Source: Symsagittifera roscoffensis (lineage: Eukaryota > Xenacoelomorpha > Acoela > Convolutidae). From it: a DNA stretch of 64,000 bases. Shown piece after piece: positions 21,813 through 29,215 of this stretch. The position numbers and the translations under genes are program-made. The stretch is from the NCBI RefSeq assembly GCF_963678635.1, contig NC_087064.1, forward strand, positions 12,014,819-12,078,818, given 5' to 3'. Each line of letters begins with the position of its first letter. Within the stretch, counting starts at the first letter, position 1. Under the pieces are notes generated by a model that saw nothing but the letters and a program-made list of their open reading frames with translations, was not told the origin of the DNA and searched no databases.

Positions 21813-22393
21813 GTTTGCTGATTCTCTTTCGCGTGTGTGTAGGCTCCTGGCAATTGAGGTACTCTCACAGCCTCTCCGGTATCTTTCACCACTGGTCTCA
21901 AATTCCAAAGTTTTGCGTTAAACTGGATGTGGGACAGATCCTCACGGCCCATTCGGCACTTGAAGTGGTTGTTGAAGTCCATCAACACCCAGCCTGACTC
22001 TGCTATCCTTCCGAACAGCCTATCGTCGCTAGCCAGCCTTCTCAGTTCACTCTGCTCTACCCAATTCAGCACGGAACAATCCACGACTGAGACCAGGTTG
22101 ACATATAACACCGAATTCCTGTATGCCTTTACTTGTACGTCCGGGAACGCGAAAGTTATCACCGGTCCATACACCACTGTGACGAATTCCCGCAGTCCGT
22201 GGACCAGAGCCAACGGATCGATCCGCATCATGACAGCCAAGTCTGTTAGTAAAGGCATGCCATAATACTGCTTACATTCGCCTGCGTTCGTCGCCACCTT
22301 GTCTTCTCCCGTGACGCTTCTGTTCTGTTGCAAGAGGTATTGAAGCAGGAGAGTCCTCCAATCCTTCATCTTCTTGAGCGAGGCGGTTTCCAA
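21758..22393 (-). CDS. ORF3, continuation of ORF B after an in-frame TAG
   Basis: The frame is the same as that of ORF B, separated only by TAG at 22394-22396. The 211 codons that follow contain no plausible ATG at their start (the first codon is TTG), so they would be made by stop readthrough, or the TAG is a nonsense mutation. Residues such as DLAVMMRIDPLALVHGL and VVYGPVITFAFPDVQVKAY look like folded protein. The frame ends inside the first 55 bases of ORF4. No family is recognised. Confidence 0.5.
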   Translation of the reverse strand: METASLKKMKDWRTLLLQYLLQQNRSVTGEDKVATNAGECKQYYGMPLLTDLAVMMRIDPLALVHGLREFVTVVYGPVITFAFPDVQVKAYRNSVLYVNLVSVVDCSVLNWVEQSELRRLASDDRLFGRIAESGWVLMDFNNHFKCRMGREDLSHIQFNAKLWNLRPVVKDTGEAVRVPQLPGAYTHAKENQQTWLPGSRPLPANALDIHR

Positions 22394-24820
22394 CTACGCA
22401 TTGAACTCGCGACTTGTTCCCAGGAGTTGTTCAGGGTAACGCAACAGCACAAGCAAGTCACCCAGTCGACCGTAGGTCATGGCAATCAGAGTCAGGAGTC
22501 CATCCAATCTCAAATCTGCCAACGCTTGGGTAAAGAGGTTTGCCGGTCCTTTCACAAAGTTTTCATGACCAAATGTCACGTATAAGGCTAGCACCAGGCC
22601 AATCGACAACTTCCTGATGTCCTTGACGAAACTCGCGATCAGGTTCCTAGATGCCTTCGGATAGCACGTCGATAGAAAAGATGGCGTCCATCCCACTCCC
22701 ATTCCACCCAAGATAGCATCTGATCGTTCATACTGTGCCTTAGTGGCCAGCACGTCAGCTTGGAACTTGTCCAGCGACATCGTGTTAACGTCCTGCATCA
22801 GTTTCAACATCTTGCCTCCAGCTAACTCCCGGGCATCAAATAGATTCTTTAGATACGCGTGTATCTCTTTAATTATTGCCGGCGCATGCTCGAACGCGTC
22901 CTCACCCAAGGTGCACAGCCTCGGTGACAAATACAACCATACGTTGTTGTGCGGCTTCGTACGCAAAGCCATTGCCATGAGGTCCTCCTCCGCTGACGCC
23001 ATGTTCTTTCTGATCATCCTTCCCTGCTCATTCTCTGCATGATCCATCTGTCTGAACCAGAGATCATCAGCCACCTGTTGTACTAACAGATGATTGTCAT
23101 CTACCCCTGGTCTTAACTTCAGCAATCTGGCGAAGTTGGACAGCTCCAACCCCAGAACCTCATCTAGCACCAACCGAGTTGTGCTACAATCTCTGAGCCC
23201 CTGTATGGCATTCGAAATGTCAGCCCAAACGGCGGGAAGCTCAGATCGGGACGGGTAGTAATTGTCTGGGTCCACTACTCTGTTTGGGGCAGGAATTATC
23301 ACATTGAACCTCCCCTCTGCTATTGTTGTGACCATTGTATATACAAATTGGAGGGGTTCTGGTAATGCAGCGTACCCTGGTGACAATACAAAGATCACCT
23401 TCACCACATTCATGGTGAAGCGTTGTCTTGCTGCTGCCTCTACCTCAGCCATCGCCGAGAGCAGTGTCATTATCGCCTCCCCTATAACCTCGTTACTCGG
23501 GATCGACCCATCCGTCAGACGTGACAATAAGCCCCTGCTTTGCAGATGATCATTTGAGCCTGCAACCACTATTACCTGCGGCTCCATACTGACCACCCTT
23601 CGCACACTTATCATCATGCCGATTGCTTGTCCCCAGTCCAATTTAGGTGCCGTCAAGAAAATCACATCGGGCCAAAAGAGAGAACGGGGAGTGTAGAGAT
23701 AATCGGAGCCGGCCACAATCAGATACTTGGCAGCCTTCATGTCCAAGGGATCATAAGCTGCAAAAAGGACATCGCCTATTGGGGCCTTCAGTTTCCCATA
23801 TCTCTTATCGTCTCCAACCACTGTTGTCGCTCGGGGGTAGTCCCTCGAATACTCGCCAGGCGTCTGACCGGGTGGTTTAGCGAACTGCCTGTACATCTTG
23901 TGATGCTTGTTGTTGGGCTTGTTCTCTGTCTGGAATTTGCCCTTGCGAGCAGGTGGTGTCCTTTCCCGGGTCCTATCTCGAACATCGGTGAGCGACCGGG
24001 TGTTCAAAGGTCCAAAGGTATTGTCATGAGGCAATCCATTCAAATCCACATGTCGGAGTGAGGTCGAGGAGCTGAATTTCTCCTGCTCTGCTAACAGCCA
24101 ATCCACGCCCGGTATCCGATAAAGTCGCGATACTGTGGGACTTTCTCCGCCAGTCATTCTCATTGCGTCCTCCCGACACGTCAAGGTATTCATGTTCAAT
24201 TTCGCCAACATCTCCGTCTTATACTGACCCCAATGACTAGGATCTGATCTATTCCAAAGCAGCCCGCTGCCTGATTCGATTCCCTCCGCTGGCACGGTAC
24301 TTGTAGACGGTCCTGCTATCGAAGCAGGATTTGTCTTGGCAGGCGGATCGTTCCTCCTAGACGCGGTCTGGGAGTTATTCCTGTTGTTCTGCTCCACTGA
24401 TCTCCCGAGTCGGCTTCCAATCGATTGCGGCCTGGGAGGAGGAGCAGTCCCTAGCCTGTCTCTCACGTTTGAGCTCGGAGCAACGGTTGCGGCTGCAACC
24501 GCCTCTGTTGCCAAGGGCCCCAGACGGTTGACGAGGGATTCGGGCACGGTTGTCCTTATTCTACTTCCTCCGGTCGAACTGGTCCGAGCCAGAGGACCGG
24601 TCGCCCTCGACTCTTGCTCCGCTTCCCTCAATTGCGTCTGAAACACATCATTAATCCAATGCCTCCCTCGTTGGGTATTGAAGTGTACTCCATCTCTAGT
24701 GAGCGCGATGTGATCAATCATGCGCAGCATGTTCTCGAGATCCAGGAGTCGCAACTCGCCAGGGTTGTTTCTCACCAGACTGCGGGTCATTTCATTCCAC
24801 CGCGTCACGTTGCCATTCAT
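22394..24820 (-). CDS. ORF B: SGNH-hydrolase C-terminal block plus second SGNH-like region
   Basis: The ATG overlaps the stop of ORF A as ATGA. Residues 1-60 hold the last block of an SGNH (GDSL) esterase, LTRDGVHFNTQRG, with catalytic-type D43 and H46. The nucleophile Ser lies in ORF A. A Ser/Pro/Arg-rich linker follows (about 70-300). From about residue 340 a second domain reads YLIVAGSDYLYTP, VIVVAGSNDHLQSRGLL near 420, and PAPNRVVDPDNYYPSRSELP. This resembles a degenerate SGNH fold with GSD in place of GDS and GSND in place of GxND. The C-terminal 300 residues are helical and unrecognised. SGNH esterases are known in ORF1 of some CR1-type non-LTR elements. Their presence after integrase here is unusual. 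Confidence 0.65.
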   Translation of the reverse strand: MNGNVTRWNEMTRSLVRNNPGELRLLDLENMLRMIDHIALTRDGVHFNTQRGRHWINDVFQTQLREAEQESRATGPLARTSSTGGSRIRTTVPESLVNRLGPLATEAVAAATVAPSSNVRDRLGTAPPPRPQSIGSRLGRSVEQNNRNNSQTASRRNDPPAKTNPASIAGPSTSTVPAEGIESGSGLLWNRSDPSHWGQYKTEMLAKLNMNTLTCREDAMRMTGGESPTVSRLYRIPGVDWLLAEQEKFSSSTSLRHVDLNGLPHDNTFGPLNTRSLTDVRDRTRERTPPARKGKFQTENKPNNKHHKMYRQFAKPPGQTPGEYSRDYPRATTVVGDDKRYGKLKAPIGDVLFAAYDPLDMKAAKYLIVAGSDYLYTPRSLFWPDVIFLTAPKLDWGQAIGMMISVRRVVSMEPQVIVVAGSNDHLQSRGLLSRLTDGSIPSNEVIGEAIMTLLSAMAEVEAAARQRFTMNVVKVIFVLSPGYAALPEPLQFVYTMVTTIAEGRFNVIIPAPNRVVDPDNYYPSRSELPAVWADISNAIQGLRDCSTTRLVLDEVLGLELSNFARLLKLRPGVDDNHLLVQQVADDLWFRQMDHAENEQGRMIRKNMASAEEDLMAMALRTKPHNNVWLYLSPRLCTLGEDAFEHAPAIIKEIHAYLKNLFDARELAGGKMLKLMQDVNTMSLDKFQADVLATKAQYERSDAILGGMGVGWTPSFLSTCYPKASRNLIASFVKDIRKLSIGLVLALYVTFGHENFVKGPANLFTQALADLRLDGLLTLIAMTYGRLGDLLVLLRYPEQLLGTSREFNA

Positions 24821-26337
24821 GAAATCTCAACTATGGTGCCCACCAAAGGATTTGGTGGTATCGTGCACAAGATCACAAGCTTGGGTCTGTACTTTTCTTT
24901 CAATTCGTTCAAGAGACACAACAATAGAGGCTCCCACTTGCTCTCCGAAGTCACGGGGGCTCTCGAGACGTCATTGGTCCCCAGCATTATTATTAATGTA
25001 TCCAGGTGATCCTCGCTCTGGAACTCCATCATTTTGATGACCTGAGCCACTGAGGCTCCTCCAAAGGACAGAATGGTAGTCTGACCATTGACGAAGATCT
25101 CATTCAGATCTCTCACCAAACTGTCTCCAATGATCAAATGGCGACTCCCTGGGGGAATTGCCTGGTCGTTCGTGGCGGGGTTCCAGCTCATGTCATTCAG
25201 GCAGGCTCGAGGATGCTCGGCTGGCACTTGCATGAACCGATGACGTGCCATCAGATTCATCCTAATGTCTACTACGCGAGACTTGTGAAAGACTCCACCA
25301 GGCGCTGACCTCGAGGACGCTATCGTGTGGGGTGCTCGCTCCGAGCTATTTGATGACTGATCACGACGCTGGGAAGGAACGATCCTACCCAATGTCCGTC
25401 CAGTGGTCCGGTTGATCTCCTCCATTGTCGCTCGGGCCACTTGGTTGAATGATTCTTGGAACTGAGGGGCGAGGTAAGTGTCAGAAGGGTCTGGTATCGT
25501 GAACCTTTGACTAGAAGCAGACGGTCGTGTCTGCTGAGGAGCCTCGGGCTCTCTCGATGCACGCAAATCCAGAACCTCGGTTCCTCTCGATACACACAGC
25601 TCCTGAGTTGTTGTCCCGGGGCGTGTGTCGTTGGATCCCTCCGAGGATCTCATGCTCGCCAGGACCTCCGGTGACACTTGGCTCACCTTGGCCATATACA
25701 GCTCCTTCAGGTGCTTTATTTCATCCTCCTTATAAGCCACCTGTAGGTCTTCGTATTTCTTCTTCCATTCGTCCCTTTCTCGAGCTATTGCCCTATACTC
25801 CTGGAGTTTGGCACACAGCTCGCTCTGATCTTTCTCCTTCTTTTCCAGCGTCTCGATCGTCTCCGACGTCTGGATCTCTATCTCACTCGCCCTCACTTTC
25901 TTCAAAGGAGGAGCGGCTGTAGGAGAGTCGACCGAATGTGACGGGCCTGGCCCATCACGTTGTCTCTTTGCTCCGATGAGTGGCTGCTCCGGTTGGACTG
26001 GTAAGGGCATCTCACCTAGCCGGTGGTCCCTCTGTTCAACCAGTCCTGGCTCACGAGCCAGGTCGTGGCCAGACATTTCTCCACGCCGCCATCTCATCAG
26101 TCGGTTTCGACCTCTCTCGGCGGTCCCGGACTCACCGTAGGCCAACATCAACACGACTTCTGTAGGGCGATTCCCTCGACCCTCTCGTCCTAGTGCATTG
26201 AGGAGTGCGACCACAAACATCGCCAACCCCGGGTCTTCTCGTGTGAAATCACAATCGATCAGCCGCTGATAGATCTCGTCTAGAGTCGCTCCTAGACTCG
26301 CTGAGAGGAATTCCATGAGTTCGTTCGTGTCACCCAT
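24817..26337 (-). CDS. ORF A: coiled coil plus SGNH/GDSL hydrolase N-terminal blocks
   Basis: This is a 506-aa frame with an ATG at 26337, 473 bp after the pol stop. Residues 1-90 are helical. A basic Pro-rich stretch follows, then a coiled coil at about 150-215 (EKKEKDQSELCAKLQEYRAIAR and onward). A disordered segment leads to the esterase region. Block I is HLIIGDSLVRDL with nucleophile Ser406, block II is FGGAS and block III is MLGTND near 452. The domain breaks off after CTIPPNPLVG. The missing Asp/His block is in ORF B in the -1 frame. As it stands ORF A lacks a full triad. A frameshift mutation, programmed -1 shifting or a true two-protein design are all possible. Confidence 0.7.
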   Translation of the reverse strand: MGDTNELMEFLSASLGATLDEIYQRLIDCDFTREDPGLAMFVVALLNALGREGRGNRPTEVVLMLAYGESGTAERGRNRLMRWRRGEMSGHDLAREPGLVEQRDHRLGEMPLPVQPEQPLIGAKRQRDGPGPSHSVDSPTAAPPLKKVRASEIEIQTSETIETLEKKEKDQSELCAKLQEYRAIARERDEWKKKYEDLQVAYKEDEIKHLKELYMAKVSQVSPEVLASMRSSEGSNDTRPGTTTQELCVSRGTEVLDLRASREPEAPQQTRPSASSQRFTIPDPSDTYLAPQFQESFNQVARATMEEINRTTGRTLGRIVPSQRRDQSSNSSERAPHTIASSRSAPGGVFHKSRVVDIRMNLMARHRFMQVPAEHPRACLNDMSWNPATNDQAIPPGSRHLIIGDSLVRDLNEIFVNGQTTILSFGGASVAQVIKMMEFQSEDHLDTLIIMLGTNDVSRAPVTSESKWEPLLLCLLNELKEKYRPKLVILCTIPPNPLVGTIVEIS

Positions 26338-26809
26338 TTCTTATCGTCTTGATTCTTGTTGTCGTGTCGTGTAATTTCTTCGTTTGATTCAATGAATTCA
26401 ATAAACAATTTCTGATCAATCAAGATCTAAAAAAACAATTTGCGACTTAAAACTATCATTTTTAGATTGAACATCAATCAACTCTTTAAAACTCTTCATT
26501 GGAATTATCTTTTTCAATTCTGATTTAAAAATTTAGCACCAGGGTGGATCGTCCACCTTTACCTTTGTCAGAGTAGCACGAAAGTGCGCTGTCACCTTGA
26601 TGACATGGAGTACCCCAGGTGTTTTATGACACAAAACATAAAACATATCATAACAATAATATAACATAAACACATAAACATCACACACCTACACTATCAC
26701 ATAAAAACATAATCCCTAATACTGTACCTAAAACCTAACCTAACCTAAAACTTGACTCTAATTCTTATCGAGTAACTTAATAAAAACCACTTATCGCCGA
26801 GCGCAATTC
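26338..26809 (-). promoter_or_regulatory. Pol-ORF A intergenic region with candidate 3' splice site
   Basis: This is a 472-bp AT-rich gap between the pol stop and ORF A. In the sense strand a long T-run ending TTTTTTTAG (AG at 26427-26428) lies about 90 bases before the ORF A start and reads as a good splice acceptor. Spliced messages for distal ORFs are how retroviruses and errantiviruses express env. Here such a message would deliver ORF A onward. No matching donor was established. Confidence 0.4.
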
Positions 26810-29215
26810 TTAGCATATGCTCAGATAGTATTTTTTATGTAAGTAAACTTCTATGTCAGTCTCTGAAAATATCACATGTACAAGTGCGTACAACTCTCTC
26901 GGATGTAGGTTTCCCCTATTAGGATCGTATACTGGCAACGAGAGAGAGGTCACTCCTCTCTCAACCAAAAAATCCCTAAGTCGAGTCAAGGCCAATACCA
27001 AGCTCTTTGGATCTACGTGTTGCCTATCAGTGGACTTGGTAACCAGGAAACACAAGTATTTCTCTGGTATCTGTGATGCAACAGGGGGAAGCGCTATCAT
27101 CCCTCCCACACCAGGCCTCTGTTTCCACAAAAACTCGATATTTTTATACTCTCTTTTGAAGTCAGCCGCTAGTGCTGTTTTGAAGCTTACGTCCGCGGTT
27201 ATCGCTATGGCGCACGTGCGTTCCGTGAGTATGAAATCGCTGTCCGTTATGACGATATTGTTCGAATAATGGTTCGGTAGATCAAAATACGATTCAAAGA
27301 TTCGTCCAAAAGGTGGTTTTTTAGCATTCTCGCCCTCTGTCTCTAGTTCTCCGGTTTCTCTTGCCGATTTCAATTTTTTTATTATCAGATTTTTGGTGTG
27401 GGTGAGTCCTACCCCCACTCCCCGGACAAAAATATCCATCGACGTCCCCGTCGATCGCCCAGAGTCTAGGAGATCGAGGTTGGATTGTGGAACACGTAGA
27501 GGACCATCTGGGGCGACCCAGTTGGACTCGGTATTGTCATGACTGATGTATTTGACGCCGTCTTTATCGACGTCCTGAATCGTCAGGATCTTCTCTTTTG
27601 GATCTGTCGGCAGATCATGGAGCCATTCGAGCACGCGCAAATTTGTTAGTTCCTGCTCATGAGTCTGTTCCGCTTCTGGTTCGAACTCCACTTCCGGTTC
27701 TGATCGATTGTCGATCCAATCTTGATCCATATCGTTCACAAGGTCGATTTCTTCTAGCATCGCCACTTCGTCCAGTCCCACCAGCGAGTCTATGACATCA
27801 CTTACTACTATCCTGTCTTCAATGAAGTCCTCGCCGTAAGGATTGTACTTCTTCTGGTTTTTTCCTCTCTTGCTTTGGCGTGTTTTCATAGTGAGAGGAA
27901 AGTCAGGCTGTATTCCTTTGTCAATTTTGGTTTGTTCAGGGCAGTCCCAGTCTTCTTCGGCATAAGGTAGAGTTTCATCGTCCACCTCTACTCGCTCGGT
28001 CAACTCGAGATCCAGTGGTAGATCGCAATCGTCCACCACCTCATTCCCGTCGTTCTTGTCGCGAGTACCCCTTTCATTCACTTCACAAGCAGGATCCACT
28101 ATCAAATAGTCTCCATCTTGCATGTCCGCTGGGATGCACCAATCCTCTGACGAGGCATTGTGTGGTTTGATATTCTCGTAATGAGCTGCTCTTCCAGTGC
28201 TCAATCGATAAAAACGACCTCCTTGGTGCACCTCTGTTATCTGAAATGGACCACGCCATTTCTTTAATAATTTCTTGGTTCCTTTTGGTGGAACCACTTC
28301 CTGGAACACCCAGACGTAGTCGCCAACTGAGTAGGCCTTCGCATCAGCTGTCCTTTTGTCAAACCTCCTTTTTTGTCTAATCTGCGCCTGTTGCGTATTC
28401 CTCCTGCATAAGTCATTGAGGTCCTGCTGTCTTCTAATAACATCCCGCACGTACGTTTGCGGTGCTGTCCTCTTCCCCTCATATTCAGGGTAGAAAAACG
28501 TCAACGGGAGCGCTTTTTCATGACCCGTTAACATCATGTGCGGACTTATTCCCGTGGTGGAGTGCTCCTCCGTGCTGTTGTAAGCACCCATCACTTGCGG
28601 CAAGTGCTTGTCCCAGTCATCCATGTAACGCGAGCAATAGACTCTCAGCATGGATACCAGTGTGCGATTTTGCCTCTCGACTAGGCCATTCGTTTGCGGG
28701 TGATAAGTGGTCGAGTGGGCCTGCGCTACCTGCCACCTTTTCATCAACTCCTTTGTGAGATCACCCACGAATGCTTTGCCATTGTCCGATTGGAACGTGA
28801 TGGGGCAGCCATGCCTCGCTATCCACACATTTATCAAATGATCGCATGTTTCTTCCGCCGATGCTGTAATGCAGGGTGCTGCCTCCGCATACTTCGTAAA
28901 ATAGTCGATCATTACCAGCACCTGATTATAGCCCGTTGCTGTCATACAGATTTTCTGATGATCAATTTGCACCACTTCGTTGAAACCTGACGACTCTATT
29001 GACTGTAGGGGGAACCTCAGCTTCCTGGGATCCTTCGCCTGCTGACATGACAGGCATGCTGCGATCCACTTCTCACAAGCCTTCTTCAATCCCGGCCATT
29101 CGAATCGTTTCTGTATCATGTTATACACTTTGTCCACGCCTTGATGGCCCATCTGATCATGTGAGCGAAAGAGCAATTCGGTCTGGTACAACAGTGGTAA
29201 CACTATTGAATTGTA
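26810..29215 (-). CDS. Pol part 2: integrase with C-terminal macro domain
   Basis: The frame is identical to that of pol part 1, separated by TAA at 29216-29218. The first listed start would be GTG at 29203, so the segment is made only if the stop is read through or is a mutation. The HHCC zinc domain runs from HDQMGHQGVDKVY to CLSCQQAK. The catalytic residues sit in VVQIDHQK, FQSDNGKAF and NGLVERQNRT. A chromatin or SH3-like tail follows (DYVWVFQEVVPPKGTKKLL), then about 300 acidic residues. The last 150 residues match the TARG1/OARD1 macro-domain layout: SDFI, SFKTALAADFKREY, YLCFLVTKS, then LRDFLVERGVTSLSLP and FSETDIEVYLHKK. The glycine-rich loop after SLP is replaced by YDPNRGNLHP, so binding or catalysis is uncertain. 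Confidence 0.85.
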   Translation of the reverse strand, partial: YNSIVLPLLYQTELLFRSHDQMGHQGVDKVYNMIQKRFEWPGLKKACEKWIAACLSCQQAKDPRKLRFPLQSIESSGFNEVVQIDHQKICMTATGYNQVLVMIDYFTKYAEAAPCITASAEETCDHLINVWIARHGCPITFQSDNGKAFVGDLTKELMKRWQVAQAHSTTYHPQTNGLVERQNRTLVSMLRVYCSRYMDDWDKHLPQVMGAYNSTEEHSTTGISPHMMLTGHEKALPLTFFYPEYEGKRTAPQTYVRDVIRRQQDLNDLCRRNTQQAQIRQKRRFDKRTADAKAYSVGDYVWVFQEVVPPKGTKKLLKKWRGPFQITEVHQGGRFYRLSTGRAAHYENIKPHNASSEDWCIPADMQDGDYLIVDPACEVNERGTRDKNDGNEVVDDCDLPLDLELTERVEVDDETLPYAEEDWDCPEQTKIDKGIQPDFPLTMKTRQSKRGKNQKKYNPYGEDFIEDRIVVSDVIDSLVGLDEVAMLEEIDLVNDMDQDWIDNRSEPEVEFEPEAEQTHEQELTNLRVLEWLHDLPTDPKEKILTIQDVDKDGVKYISHDNTESNWVAPDGPLRVPQSNLDLLDSGRSTGTSMDIFVRGVGVGLTHTKNLIIKKLKSARETGELETEGENAKKPPFGRIFESYFDLPNHYSNNIVITDSDFILTERTCAIAITADVSFKTALAADFKREYKNIEFLWKQRPGVGGMIALPPVASQIPEKYLCFLVTKSTDRQHVDPKSLVLALTRLRDFLVERGVTSLSLPVYDPNRGNLHPRELYALVHVIFSETDIEVYLHKKYYLSIC
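27412..27457 (-). promoter_or_regulatory. Candidate central polypurine tract with hairpin
   Basis: In the sense strand, hairpin ATCGACG-GGGA-CGTCGAT (27438-27455) is followed by ATTTTTGTCCGGGGAGTGGGGG. This repeats the 3' PPT module at 16712-16750, with the same loop, spacing and core TTGTCCGGGGAGT. Two stem pairs differ by compensatory changes (G-C to A-T and C-G to T-A). The T-rich box before the purines is typical of retroviral PPTs. Here the core is read as FVRGVG in the pol frame. Confidence 0.55.

Noticed and set aside
17457-26337. Envelope glycoprotein in the giant element
   Set aside because: None of the distal ORFs shows a signal peptide, furin-like site or C-terminal membrane anchor.
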